In this document: positions 47,315-56,889 of the stretch, piece by piece
Layout of the letters: each line of letters starts with the position of its first letter
How positions within the stretch are numbered: position 1 is the first letter of the stretch
Made by a program: the position numbers and the translations under genes
DNA from: Helicobacter rodentium ATCC 700285
GTDB lineage: Bacteria > Campylobacterota > Campylobacteria > Campylobacterales > Helicobacteraceae
Reading direction: 5' to 3'
Length of the DNA: 64,000 nt
Assembly: GCF_000687535.1 (NCBI RefSeq)
Contig: NZ_JHWC01000001.1
Coordinates: 233,686-297,685 of the forward strand
Notes under the pieces: model-generated
Databases searched by the model: none
What the model was told of the DNA's origin: nothing
What the model saw: only the letters and a program-made list of their open reading frames with translations

Positions 47315-48940
47315 CTATCTTCCCTCCTCTTGCAAAGTCTCTTGAGTGTTTTCTAATGTTTGATTATTGTCCAAACTCTCAAGTTCTTTAGTGGTTGATT
47401 CGCTTTCTCCTTGTGGAGATTCCATTAATTGTAATAAATCCATACCAAAAAAACTTTGAACCTCTGGAGTAACTGCACGGGAATACATTACTGCAAGCAT
47501 ATTTTCTACGCCTCTATTGATAGGCTCTAAAATAGGCTTAGGATACACACCAAGCCAAATCACAATGGCTACTAATGGCAATAATGCAGTCCATTCACGC
47601 GCATTTAAATCCTGCAACTTTAAATTTTCTTCCTTGACTAATTGTCCATAGAATGTCTTGCGATATAAATTTAACATATAAACCGCACCCACAATAATGC
47701 TAATTCCCGCAATCCCAGCCATTATTGGAGAAACTTGAAAGAATCCAAGCAAGGATAAAAACTCTCCCACAAACCCCATTGTAAGAGGTAATCCCGCAGA
47801 AGCCATCATCATAATCCCAAAAATCGCCGCATAATTAGGCATAACCTTTGCGATTCCGCCAAACTCTGCAATCACTTTTGTATGCCGCCTCTCATAAATC
47901 ATTCCCACAAGCATAAAAAGCGCACCACTAATAACTCCATGGCTTAGCATAAAAAAGACAGAACCGGAAATTCCCTCAATATTCAAGGCAAAGATTCCAA
48001 TCATAATCACACCCATATGCGAGATAGAGCTATAAGCAACCACTTGCTTCATATCCTCTTGTGCAAATGCTACCAATGCACCATAAATAATCATAATTAA
48101 AGACAAAATAGCAATCGGCATCAAAAGCGCAACACTTGCATCGGGAAAAAGAGGCAAAGAGAATCTAACAAAACCATAAGTTCCCATTTTCAAAAGCACC
48201 GCCGCTAGGATAATAGAACCAATAGTTGGAGCCTGTCCGTGCGCATAAGGCAACCAAGTATGAAAAGGAAACATCGGCACTTTCACAGCCAAACCACAGA
48301 AAAATGCCATAAACAACCATAATTGCAAATTTTGTGGAATCGCGCTTAAGCTATACCATTCTAAGAGAGAGAATGTCCAAACACCGCTGACATTGAAGTA
48401 ATAATACGCTAAGAATAGGATTCCAACTAGCATAATAATAGAACCCAAAAAAGTATATAAGAAGAACTTCACAGCCGCATAGATTCTACTTCCACTTCCC
48501 CAAGCACCAATGATATAAAGCATAGGCACTAAAGAGAGCTCCCAAAAGACATAAAACAAAATCATATCTAGCGCACAAAAAACACCAATCATAATGCTTT
48601 CAAGGCACAAAAGCGACACAACAAGTTTTTTTGTCTCGTGTTTCTCATCTAAGTAGATAAAACCAATGAGACTAATAAACGCACTTAATAGAATCAAAAA
48701 TAATGAAACTCCATCTACTCCCACAAGATAGCTCACACCAAAATTTACTATTAAAGGAAATGAGGTTACAAATTGAAATCCGTCTGCACTTTTATCAAAA
48801 CTATACCACAAAAGCAACGCCAATCCCAGCTCAATCAAGCTAATCACTACCGCATAGGTTTTCAGATTCTCTTTAATGCCAGTAGCTAAAATTGCTCCAA
48901 CTAAAGGAAAAAAGATGAGTAAAGTTAAAAGGTAGTCCAT
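47315..48940 (-). CDS. nuoM: NuoM, proton-pumping membrane subunit of complex I
   Basis: A 541-residue antiporter-like subunit. Hallmarks are FYVFWELSLVPMLYIIGAWG (conserved glutamate), FPFHTWLPYAHGQAPTIGS and AQEDMKQVVAYSSISHMGV. The C-terminus has an acidic ~50-residue tail (SPQGESESTTKELESLDNNQ) not needed for pumping and longer than in E. coli. The ATG lies 16 bases inside nuoL. The ribosome site is a G7 run followed by AGT. Confidence 0.96.
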   Translation of the reverse strand: MDYLLTLLIFFPLVGAILATGIKENLKTYAVVISLIELGLALLLWYSFDKSADGFQFVTSFPLIVNFGVSYLVGVDGVSLFLILLSAFISLIGFIYLDEKHETKKLVVSLLCLESIMIGVFCALDMILFYVFWELSLVPMLYIIGAWGSGSRIYAAVKFFLYTFLGSIIMLVGILFLAYYYFNVSGVWTFSLLEWYSLSAIPQNLQLWLFMAFFCGLAVKVPMFPFHTWLPYAHGQAPTIGSIILAAVLLKMGTYGFVRFSLPLFPDASVALLMPIAILSLIMIIYGALVAFAQEDMKQVVAYSSISHMGVIMIGIFALNIEGISGSVFFMLSHGVISGALFMLVGMIYERRHTKVIAEFGGIAKVMPNYAAIFGIMMMASAGLPLTMGFVGEFLSLLGFFQVSPIMAGIAGISIIVGAVYMLNLYRKTFYGQLVKEENLKLQDLNAREWTALLPLVAIVIWLGVYPKPILEPINRGVENMLAVMYSRAVTPEVQSFFGMDLLQLMESPQGESESTTKELESLDNNQTLENTQETLQEEGR

Positions 48941-50784
48941 ACTCCCCCCCTATAAATAAATACGAGTAGTAATAAGACTACTACACCAAAAAACATAATC
49001 TTTAACATTTTAGACAGATTTCCGCCTTGAATCCATTGCATACTTTCTCCACCTCTACCAAGAAATCGCGCAATCGCATCTACAACAAAATCAATCACTC
49101 TCTTATCTGCCAACCAAGAAAGCTTTGCGATTCTAAAGTAGTTTTGAATAAACAGCTTATCATACAAAGCGGGGATATAATATTGATGGCTTAAGAGTTT
49201 ATAAATAAAAGTTTCCTGCCATTTAGGAGAAAATCCACCCGCCTTGTATTTTAAGATAGCAAATGCAATTCCGCTTAATGCCACAACAGAAGTTACTGCA
49301 ATCAAACTCCAAATAGTTTTGGAATCCAAGTTTGCACTAAAATCAGGGAGTGTCTGTGTTACAAAATGATGGAATGTCCCCTCAAAAAATCCGGCAAATA
49401 CCGCCAAGATTCCTAAAGGCAACATCGCATAGAGCATATAAGGATAAGCCTCGTGCGGGTGGGATTCTGCGTGTTTTTTCTCACCAAAAAACACAAGCAT
49501 AATCAATCTAAAGCTATAAAATGCTGTTAAAAACGCTCCTAACAACAACGCACCCCATAACACATACGCGCCGCTTCCAAAGGCTGCTTCTAAGATTTTA
49601 TCCTTAGAAAAGAATCCAGAGAATGGATAAATTCCCGCTAATGCAATGGAAGCCAAAATCATCAAAATTGCCGTGTATTTAAGGGGTTGATACAATGCTC
49701 CCATTTTAGAAATATCCAATTTATCGTGCATTGCGTGCATAACATTCCCCGCGCCCAAGAAGAGTAAAGACTTGAAAAATGCGTGGGTTGCAAGATGAAA
49801 CAACGCAATCCAATACGCTTCTAATCCTGCTGCAACAAACATATAGCCTAATTGCGAAAGCGTAGAGTAGGCGATAATGCGCTTCAAGTCTTTATTAACA
49901 AGTGCCATTGTCGCCGCAAAAACCGCTACAAAAGCTCCTAAAGACGCAATCGCAAAGCCAATTTCTGGAATCATTGTATAAAGTGGATTTGCACGAATCA
50001 CTAAATAAACCCCAGCGGTTACCATTGTCGCGGCGTGGATTAATGCCGAAACAGGTGTAGGACCCTCCATCGCATCTGCCAACCAAGTATGCAAAGGGAA
50101 TTGCGCACTCTTGCCCATAGCACCCACAAAAAGCAGAATCCCAATTGCCACTAAAATCCCTTTGGGTGCTTCATAGATACTGCTTAAAACTTCTTCATAG
50201 CTCAATGTGCCAAAAGTCCAATAGATTAAAAAGATTCCAAGCAACATTCCCAAATCCGCAATGCGATTCATAATAAACGCCTCATTTGCTGCAAAGGAAG
50301 CAGAATCACGCTCATACCAAAACCCAATCAACATCCAAGAACAAAGCCCCACACCTTCCCAGCCGATAAACAATCCAGCAAAGTTATCACTCATTACCAA
50401 AATCAGCATAGAAAAGACGAAAGCACTCAAATAAACAAAGAATCTGTTGAAGCTTTTATCGTGGCTCATATAACCAATAGAATAAATATGCACACACAAC
50501 GATACAAGCGTTACGACAAAAATCATTGTAGCACTCACACTATCAATCAAGAATCCAAAAGGAATGTAAAGCCCCCCTGCTCCAATCCAATCCATTAACA
50601 CAACCTTGACAATACCGCCTTGCAGAGTATGCACAAACAATAATGCTGAAGCAAGAAAAGAAACTCCAAGCATTAAAGAAGCAAAAACTCCAACACCTAC
50701 AAATTTCTGTTTTGAAGCAAAGGGAATCCCAAACAAAGAACCCACTAATGGCGCAAACAACGCAACATATAAAATCGTCTCCAT
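48925..50784 (-). CDS. nuoL: NuoL, distal proton-pumping subunit of complex I
   Basis: A 619-residue antiporter-like subunit with the long lateral helix at its C-terminus. Motifs include FIGWEGVGLCSWMLIGFW, FPLHTWLADAMEGPTPVSAL and VNKDLKRIIAYSTLSQLGYM. It is slightly shorter than many NuoL. The ATG lies two bases after the nuoK stop, with GGAAGG as ribosome site. Confidence 0.96.
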   Translation of the reverse strand: METILYVALFAPLVGSLFGIPFASKQKFVGVGVFASLMLGVSFLASALLFVHTLQGGIVKVVLMDWIGAGGLYIPFGFLIDSVSATMIFVVTLVSLCVHIYSIGYMSHDKSFNRFFVYLSAFVFSMLILVMSDNFAGLFIGWEGVGLCSWMLIGFWYERDSASFAANEAFIMNRIADLGMLLGIFLIYWTFGTLSYEEVLSSIYEAPKGILVAIGILLFVGAMGKSAQFPLHTWLADAMEGPTPVSALIHAATMVTAGVYLVIRANPLYTMIPEIGFAIASLGAFVAVFAATMALVNKDLKRIIAYSTLSQLGYMFVAAGLEAYWIALFHLATHAFFKSLLFLGAGNVMHAMHDKLDISKMGALYQPLKYTAILMILASIALAGIYPFSGFFSKDKILEAAFGSGAYVLWGALLLGAFLTAFYSFRLIMLVFFGEKKHAESHPHEAYPYMLYAMLPLGILAVFAGFFEGTFHHFVTQTLPDFSANLDSKTIWSLIAVTSVVALSGIAFAILKYKAGGFSPKWQETFIYKLLSHQYYIPALYDKLFIQNYFRIAKLSWLADKRVIDFVVDAIARFLGRGGESMQWIQGGNLSKMLKIMFFGVVVLLLLVFIYRGGVWTTF

Positions 50785-50786
50785 AC

Positions 50787-51089
50787 CTAGCCTTCCATAA
50801 TTTTTAAGTTATCTAAATCTAGCGTATGGTATTTTTTATACCAAGCAATCAGCAACCCAACGCCAACAGCAACTTCACTTGCCGCAACCGCAAGGATAAA
50901 AAACGCAAACATTTGCCCATTTAAATCCCCAAGATATTTTCCAACCGCGACAAATCCAATATTAACCGCACTTAATAGAATCTCTGTGGAAAAAAACAAC
51001 ATCAGCAGATTTTTGCGTCTAAGCATACCAAAGACTCCAATCATAAACATCAAACTAGATACAATCAAATAATGATTAAGCGTTATCAT
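50787..51089 (-). CDS. nuoK: NuoK, membrane subunit of complex I
   Basis: A 100-residue protein with three helices, the standard size. Conserved glutamates lie in FFSTEILLSAVNIGF and ILAVAASEVAVGVGLL. The ATG at 51089 (MITLNHYLIVSS) is chosen because AAGGAG precedes it and it gives the usual length. It overlaps the nuoJ end by 14 bases. An earlier ATG adds nine atypical residues. Confidence 0.95.
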   Translation of the reverse strand: MITLNHYLIVSSLMFMIGVFGMLRRKNLLMLFFSTEILLSAVNIGFVAVGKYLGDLNGQMFAFFILAVAASEVAVGVGLLIAWYKKYHTLDLDNLKIMEG

Positions 51090-51642
51090 CTTGCTCTCCT
51101 TTGGGTGCTTGTTCATTGAGTGTGAGAGAATAGCGCATTCCCTTGCCCGCTAAGACAATCCCCGCAATCATTGCTACAAGCAACATTATCGCAGCAATCT
51201 CAAAAGGAATCAAAAACTTCGTAAATAGCACATATCCTATCATTTGCACATTGCCAACGCCCTCTTTTAAAGGAATCGTGGCTTCTATATTTGTGAGATT
51301 TTGCGCAATCAGTGGTGCAACTACGATAAAGACAAGCAACAACGCGCCTATGCCCGTTAGCACAAAGAGAATCCTAGGATTCTCAATCTTTTCATTTTCC
51401 AACTTTTGACTATCAAAAAACATCATTGCAAAAGCATACAACGCAATCACCGCCCCTGTATAAACAACAATTTGCACAACCCCTAAAAATTCCGCCTCAA
51501 GCAAAAAGAAAAAAGCGGAGACAAAAATCATTCCAGCCGCCAACGCACTAAGTGCATAAAGAATATTGCGCGTTGTTACAACAACCAAAAACATTGCCAA
51601 TGTCAAGGCAGAAAATGTATAAAATGCAATCGCTTCAAGCAT
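51076..51642 (-). CDS. nuoJ: NuoJ, membrane subunit of complex I
   Basis: A 188-residue protein with five helices; VVQIVVYTGAVIALYAFAMM is the signature pi-bulge helix region. The start at 51642 (MLEAIAFYTFSAL) follows AAAAAGGGGAAG and overlaps the nuoI stop by eight bases. The longer frame to 51690 is nuoI sequence. Confidence 0.95.
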   Translation of the reverse strand: MLEAIAFYTFSALTLAMFLVVVTTRNILYALSALAAGMIFVSAFFFLLEAEFLGVVQIVVYTGAVIALYAFAMMFFDSQKLENEKIENPRILFVLTGIGALLLVFIVVAPLIAQNLTNIEATIPLKEGVGNVQMIGYVLFTKFLIPFEIAAIMLLVAMIAGIVLAGKGMRYSLTLNEQAPKGEQDDNA

Positions 51643-52282
51643 TGACTTCCCCTTTTTGTGTAATCTCTTGAGATTCTGTGGATTCCGCATTACTGCTTTC
51701 TAAATATTTTAGCGGTGTCGCTTTAATGCGTTCATCTGCATCTATACTCACACTGCCTACACCATCAAATTCGCAGTCATTGCCACTTAATACCTTATCT
51801 ATCGGAGTTAGCATATCCTCTTTAAGCGCAAAAGACGCTCTTTGCTCACTTGCATTTTCATATCTTTTACTATGCACAATCGCAAGCTCCGGACACACTT
51901 CTGCACACAATCCACAATAAATGCACCGCCCAAAATTAATGCTATACTCAAAGACTTTTTTGCGCTTATCCTCTCCATAGCCTGTCTCCATACGAATACA
52001 ATTTGCCACACAAATCTTTTCGCACAATCCACAACCAATACATCTCTCATTTCCGCTCTCAAGCAATCGCTTCAACTCATGCACTGCGCGGTAGCGCGGA
52101 CTTAGCGGCAACTTCTCTAAGGGATACTGCACGGTATGGATTTGCGCTTTATAAAACTCTTTAAACACGAGCCATAAGCCTACGAACAACTCACCCTTTA
52201 ATGCACGATTCCAAAATCTTACAAACTTTTGCGCATTACTCAATGGAGGTGTTTGCTCAACGATTTTTATATATTTACTCAA
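51635..52282 (-). CDS. nuoI: NuoI, 2x[4Fe-4S] peripheral-arm subunit of complex I
   Basis: A 215-residue protein. The two clusters (N6a/N6b) are CIGCGLCEKICVANCIRM and CIYCGLCAEVCPELAIV. An N-terminal amphipathic segment contacts the membrane arm. A polar C-terminal extension of about 60 residues (EREDMLTPIDKVLSG and beyond) exceeds the E. coli length. ATGA overlap with nuoH. Confidence 0.96.
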   Translation of the reverse strand: MSKYIKIVEQTPPLSNAQKFVRFWNRALKGELFVGLWLVFKEFYKAQIHTVQYPLEKLPLSPRYRAVHELKRLLESGNERCIGCGLCEKICVANCIRMETGYGEDKRKKVFEYSINFGRCIYCGLCAEVCPELAIVHSKRYENASEQRASFALKEDMLTPIDKVLSGNDCEFDGVGSVSIDADERIKATPLKYLESSNAESTESQEITQKGEVNA

Positions 52283-53274
52283 TTAACACCTCCAAGACAT
52301 ACGATACCTGTAATAAAGACATTCAAAAGCGCAAGAGGGAATAAGACTCTCCAGCATAATCCCATTAACTGATCGGGACGAATGTGTGGATAAGCCGCCC
52401 TTACCCACATAAACAAGAAAATAAAAAACATTACCTTTAGAATAATTGCGATTCCACCGGGGATAAACCAAAGCGGATTGAAACCACCCAAAAAAATCAA
52501 AGACACAACAAAAGAAAGGGAAATCATACTTGCATATTCCCCGATAAAGAACATTCCCCAACGCATTCCCGCATATTCTGTTGCATATCCTGAAACAATC
52601 TCTGCTTCGTGCTCTAGCAAGTCAAAAGGCGTTCTATTTAACTCCGCATATCCCGCAAACAAAAACAAGATGAAAGCCAAAGGTTGGGAAAAGACTAACC
52701 AATCCGCAATCCCACCGCTTTGATAATTGTTAATATCAATCAAGGATAAAGAACCCACCAACATTAAAGGTGCTAAAAGCGACAATCCAGAAATCACTTC
52801 AAAGCTTAATAACTGCACCGTTGTCCTAGCTGCTCCTAAAATAGACCATTTGCTATTTGCACTGATTCCTCCAAGCAAAGGACCATATAACCCAGCCGCT
52901 CCGACACCAAGCACAAATAAGATTCCAACATTAATATCTGAAATAATCGGAGCAATCGTGCGTCCAAAAAGCTCAAACTCCGGAAAAAATGGAATCGGAG
53001 CCATTGCGATAAAAGCAGTTGCGGCTGTAATCGTAGGAGCAATCCTAAAAATCAACCGATTCGCCCCGCTAGGCACAATGTCCTCTTTTGTAAAAAGCTT
53101 AATCCCATCGGCTAAAATCTGCAAAACACCCCAAGGACCTACCATTGTAGGACCTAAACGGCGTTGAAAAAATGCTAAGATTTTGCGCTCCACATAGGTT
53201 GTAAATCCCGCTAATGCAGAAAAAATTAGCACTACAAGTAAAATCTTAATGAGCGTTTCAATAATATAACTCAT
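52279..53274 (-). CDS. nuoH: NuoH, quinone-site membrane subunit of complex I
   Basis: A 331-residue protein with eight helices. AFFQRRLGPTMVGPWGVLQ and LNRTPFDLLEHEAEIVSGYATEYAG... region (RTPFDLLEHEAEIVSGY) are the loops forming the quinone chamber with NuoB and NuoD. ATGA-type coupling to nuoG. Start supported by family length. Confidence 0.96.
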   Translation of the reverse strand: MSYIIETLIKILLVVLIFSALAGFTTYVERKILAFFQRRLGPTMVGPWGVLQILADGIKLFTKEDIVPSGANRLIFRIAPTITAATAFIAMAPIPFFPEFELFGRTIAPIISDINVGILFVLGVGAAGLYGPLLGGISANSKWSILGAARTTVQLLSFEVISGLSLLAPLMLVGSLSLIDINNYQSGGIADWLVFSQPLAFILFLFAGYAELNRTPFDLLEHEAEIVSGYATEYAGMRWGMFFIGEYASMISLSFVVSLIFLGGFNPLWFIPGGIAIILKVMFFIFLFMWVRAAYPHIRPDQLMGLCWRVLFPLALLNVFITGIVCLGGVN

Positions 53275-55748
53275 ACTAAAACCTTTAAAGAAACATTTGC
53301 ATAACGCGTTGTTGGGAATAATGCCAACTCCTCAAACCCGCACACACCCAAAGCACCAAATTCACCCTCCATTCCTTTGTCTATAATGGCTAAAACCTGC
53401 ACAATCTCGCCATTTGCAAAGCGCACTTCCACCTTGTCTCCATCAGAGATTCCAAGTGTTTGCGCATATTTCTCGCTTAATTGCAAACCATTTTTAGAAT
53501 CTATATAAGAGGATTGTAAAGTGTTTTTAGAAAAATGTGCCACAGGATTACGCGCATAGAGATTGTAGGATTCCAATTCTTTCAATTCTATGGGTAAAAC
53601 TTCCAAAAACTCTTTAGAGAAATGCGCCCCTAGCAAATACCCACGAATCTCTGAACCATCGTTTAAGAATCCAAATTGTAAAGCATCATATTCTATGCTT
53701 TTAAAGCCATTTTCTAATGGCAAATCCTGTGTATAATCTATCGTATTTTCATACTCCAAGCCCAACGCCAAAGCAATATCATTTAATTCATAGCCATTGT
53801 AGGGTGTTGCTGGTGCAAGTGGCACAACTCGCTTATCCACATTAACCAATGTGCCTTCCTGCTCGTTTAAGTAAGGCATTTGCAAGGCATTTTCCGCACC
53901 TGTGCCGATTCTATAATTTCCTGCCGCATTATAGCCAATGCTATATCCCACACCCTCTTTATCCAAATCACAAATCAACGAGATTCCAAGCGCATTGGTG
54001 CTAGGCGGAAGCAATAAAACCTTAAGAGAACTTAAGCTCTCAATATAGCCTAGAATCCTAGCAATGTTATCGGCATTCCTTGCGCGATATATATCAAAAC
54101 CAACAATCAAAATCGGATTCTTCGCACTCTCTATTGCCTTTTTTACCTCCTCAATGGAATCCCTTACAGAACTCCCACAATAATCATACAATGCGCTTGT
54201 AACCACCTCTATTTCTTGATGGATTTTTTCTACTTCCTCTACTTCTTTAAACTTCTCATTACCCGTTTCATCTAGCACCGCATTGCCCTCTGCGTCTAGC
54301 TCTTTTACCTTAACCTTTTTCTTGACTTCCTTTGTGATTGTCTGCATTTCTTTGCGCTCATACCGCTCCACTTGCGCCTTTAAAGAATCGGGCATTTGCT
54401 CTTTTCTTATGCACACACTCGCTAACAATAAAGCCAAAGCCTCCTCGCTATCTGGTTTATAGATTCCACAAATTGGGGATTTCACAAAACGATTCACCAC
54501 ACTATCTTGCATTGTGTGAAAATAAGCTAAATTCGCGCCCTTATTTTGCTTCATCGCATTATTAATGCTGTGCGTAACCACCGGCATATCATAGCTTAAA
54601 GCCCCACCAAAGCATATTACAAAAGTGCTTTGCGTAATATCTTTTTGGTTTGCATTTCCTAAAGTTCCGCTTACCTTTGCATAGGTATGCAAAAAACTTT
54701 GAAAAGGATACACCTCTTTACAAACCAATTTATAGCCAAATCTCTCTTTTAAGGTTTGCAAAATCAACGCTTCCTCATTACTCAAATCACCCGCAAAATT
54801 AATCGTTTGCGCTTCTTTAAAAGCGGCAATGCTCGTATTAAAAGCTTCCTTGTCTTTTCTGACTTGCTGATTATTGACATCAAAGCCTAATCTCCCCGCT
54901 GGACAGAGTGTAGAGAAATTCCAATCACTTACCACACGATAAACTTCCTTTTCGCTTCCGCCAATGCTCTTTTGCTTTACTTCATAAGTGAGCGCACAAC
55001 CATTGCCACAATGCACACAAGTGCTAGGGATTTTTTTCAGTTCCCAAGCATTGGAACGATATTGAAAATGCCCGATTGTCAGCGCACCCACAGGACACAC
55101 ACTCACGCACTCCGCACAATCTGCGCAATCGCTAGATTCCACGCCATTTAAACCAATCAGCGACTTTTTAAACTTCGTCCAAACCCCATAAGCATCTTTT
55201 GGCATACTATCCTTATAGGCTTTATCCGGCATTTCACCCTCAAACTTTAATGCCTTAATGTGCGACTTCCCAATCTTATCCTTACAAAGCGTTACGCAAC
55301 GCTCACACACAATGCACAAATTAGGGTCATACACCGCCTTGCCCCATTGATTAAAAGGCTTATAGCTATCCCTTAGTGCGTAGTTCTGCTCTCTAACCCC
55401 CACATAATGCGTGTAATTTTGTAACTCACACTCGCCACTTTTATCGCACACGCCACATTGCAAGGGGTGATTTACATCATAAGCTTGCATAATTGCCCTA
55501 CGTTCTTCCTCAATCTCTGGCGTATTTACCACAACTTGCATTCCATCTTTTACCTTTGCATTACAAGCATACACGCGTTTTCCGTCCGCCTCTACCATAC
55601 ACATTTTGCAAGCAAGTGTGGGAGACGCACAAGAAAGATAACAAATTGCTGGAATAAACACTTCATTCGCGCGTGCAACATTTAAGATGCTCTCACCCTC
55701 TTCGCAAAGAATCTCACAACCCTCAATGGTTACTTTTATTTTTTCCAT
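53271..55748 (-). CDS. nuoG: NuoG, large iron-sulfur subunit of complex I
   Basis: An 825-residue protein. N-terminal [2Fe-2S] site: CYLSCASPTLACKMC. Next come the histidine-type region CGVCDKSGECELQNYTHY, CIVCERCVTLC and CADCAECVSVCPVGAL, then CVHCGNGCAL (the N7-type site) leading into the molybdopterin-like domain. About residues 460-510 hold a highly charged insertion (KKKVKVKELDAEGNAVLDE) not typical of NuoG. In this operon it receives electrons without the usual NuoE/NuoF pair. Confidence 0.95.
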   Translation of the reverse strand: MEKIKVTIEGCEILCEEGESILNVARANEVFIPAICYLSCASPTLACKMCMVEADGKRVYACNAKVKDGMQVVVNTPEIEEERRAIMQAYDVNHPLQCGVCDKSGECELQNYTHYVGVREQNYALRDSYKPFNQWGKAVYDPNLCIVCERCVTLCKDKIGKSHIKALKFEGEMPDKAYKDSMPKDAYGVWTKFKKSLIGLNGVESSDCADCAECVSVCPVGALTIGHFQYRSNAWELKKIPSTCVHCGNGCALTYEVKQKSIGGSEKEVYRVVSDWNFSTLCPAGRLGFDVNNQQVRKDKEAFNTSIAAFKEAQTINFAGDLSNEEALILQTLKERFGYKLVCKEVYPFQSFLHTYAKVSGTLGNANQKDITQSTFVICFGGALSYDMPVVTHSINNAMKQNKGANLAYFHTMQDSVVNRFVKSPICGIYKPDSEEALALLLASVCIRKEQMPDSLKAQVERYERKEMQTITKEVKKKVKVKELDAEGNAVLDETGNEKFKEVEEVEKIHQEIEVVTSALYDYCGSSVRDSIEEVKKAIESAKNPILIVGFDIYRARNADNIARILGYIESLSSLKVLLLPPSTNALGISLICDLDKEGVGYSIGYNAAGNYRIGTGAENALQMPYLNEQEGTLVNVDKRVVPLAPATPYNGYELNDIALALGLEYENTIDYTQDLPLENGFKSIEYDALQFGFLNDGSEIRGYLLGAHFSKEFLEVLPIELKELESYNLYARNPVAHFSKNTLQSSYIDSKNGLQLSEKYAQTLGISDGDKVEVRFANGEIVQVLAIIDKGMEGEFGALGVCGFEELALFPTTRYANVSLKVLV

Positions 55749-56647
55749 TATGCCACCTTGCTTATTTTGACTTTTTTATAGCAAAATTCATTATTTAAGT
55801 CCCAAAAATCTTGAAAATTTAATGTTTGTGGAATCCACAAAATCCCAACCATTCCCTTTAGCTCCGCGCTTTTATGCAATGTCGCTTCCACTCTATTTTG
55901 AGAATCCATTAACTGCACTCCAACCCTTGTTTCCTCTTGTAGTTTTCCCACTTGGCTAAATTGTTTAGAAACCTCCAAAATTGGCTCTTTTAATGCTTTG
56001 GTTTGCAAATATGCCACCATTCCGTCATAACATTCTAGCTCTCCTAAAGCGTCAATGGGAGCTTTAGCGGAATCCCCTTTCGCTTTTGGCAAAGATTCCA
56101 AGAAAACAATTTCAATTTGTGGGAGTGCGTTACTTAAAAGGGCTAGAATCTTTCCGATATTGTGCGCCCTCTTGTGTGCGTTTAAGTCCTTGCCTAGCAC
56201 GAGTAGGCTTTTTTGTGCTTTAAAGCTCTGCGCAATCTGCTCTAGCTCCTCTTCTGCTAAATTGCATTCAGAAGCTAAATATCCTACATCTAAGGATTTT
56301 ACAAAGGACTTCAACTCCAAATCCCCACCAAAAACATCATAAAACGCATTAACAAGCAAGGCGATAATAGCTTCCTCACAACCCACTTCATACAAGAAAT
56401 GCAGAATCTTAGGATAAGGATTGAAGTTTAGAGGATGAAGCAAAAAGACTTGCGCGGAATCCCTCACGCCCTCTTGGGATTCTAAACTTTCCAAATGGAT
56501 TCCTTGCAGTTTCAAGGCATTTGCAAACTCCTCCACAAATCCACCTAAAAGTAAAATATTTTTGTTCTTAAATGTGTCTTTTTCTAAGGATTCAATCCAT
56601 TGCGCCTTTCCATTGTTTGCTAAGAAAGATTGCATTAAGGCACTCAT
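55748..56647 (-). CDS. HP1265/Cj1574-type complex I accessory subunit (in the NuoF position)
   Basis: A 299-residue protein with no FMN- or NADH-binding motif and no cluster cysteines, so it is not NuoF. It resembles a molybdopterin-domain fragment in stretches like KNILLLGGFVEEFANALK and SLLVLGKDLNAHKRAHNIG. Its place between the NuoE-like gene and nuoG matches the subunit found in H. pylori and C. jejuni. There the complex is thought to take electrons from flavodoxin rather than NADH. The ATG at 56647 overlaps the preceding stop (ATGA). Confidence 0.85.
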   Translation of the reverse strand: MSALMQSFLANNGKAQWIESLEKDTFKNKNILLLGGFVEEFANALKLQGIHLESLESQEGVRDSAQVFLLHPLNFNPYPKILHFLYEVGCEEAIIALLVNAFYDVFGGDLELKSFVKSLDVGYLASECNLAEEELEQIAQSFKAQKSLLVLGKDLNAHKRAHNIGKILALLSNALPQIEIVFLESLPKAKGDSAKAPIDALGELECYDGMVAYLQTKALKEPILEVSKQFSQVGKLQEETRVGVQLMDSQNRVEATLHKSAELKGMVGILWIPQTLNFQDFWDLNNEFCYKKVKISKVA

Positions 56648-56889
56648 TGTGTAGCCCCTATCGCTTCTTTTCTTACAACAATCGTCCAATCCACCTCATT
56701 GAATCGCAAGGAATTTAACAAAGTATTGCCACTTTTCTTAACCAAATCCGCACTTTTTTGAACATTATCAAAATCTAGCACTTCAAATAAAAAGATTCCG
56801 ACTTCACCTTTTTCTAATTCAGAATCCAAAATTTCTTCTAAACGGGAGCAAAAATCATTTTTTAAATGACGCAAATCAAAACGTTTCAT
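56644..56889 (-). CDS. HP1264/Cj1575-type small complex I subunit (in the NuoE position)
   Basis: An 81-residue acidic protein ([18 protein letters not shown], then [17 protein letters not shown]). It lacks the four cysteines of the NuoE [2Fe-2S] site, so it cannot replace NuoE chemically. It overlaps nuoD by four bases and the next gene by four. The family occurs in Campylobacterota complex I operons; its function is uncertain, probably linked to the unusual electron donor. Confidence 0.85.
   Translation of the reverse strand: MKRFDLRHLKNDFCSRLEEILDSELEKGEVGIFLFEVLDFDNVQKSADLVKKSGNTLLNSLRFNEVDWTIVVRKEAIGATQ

Noticed and set aside
48944..48950. G7 run at the nuoL/nuoM junction as a phase switch
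   Set aside because: Seven bases is short, both genes are intact, and switching complex I would be costly. Left as a ribosome-site curiosity.
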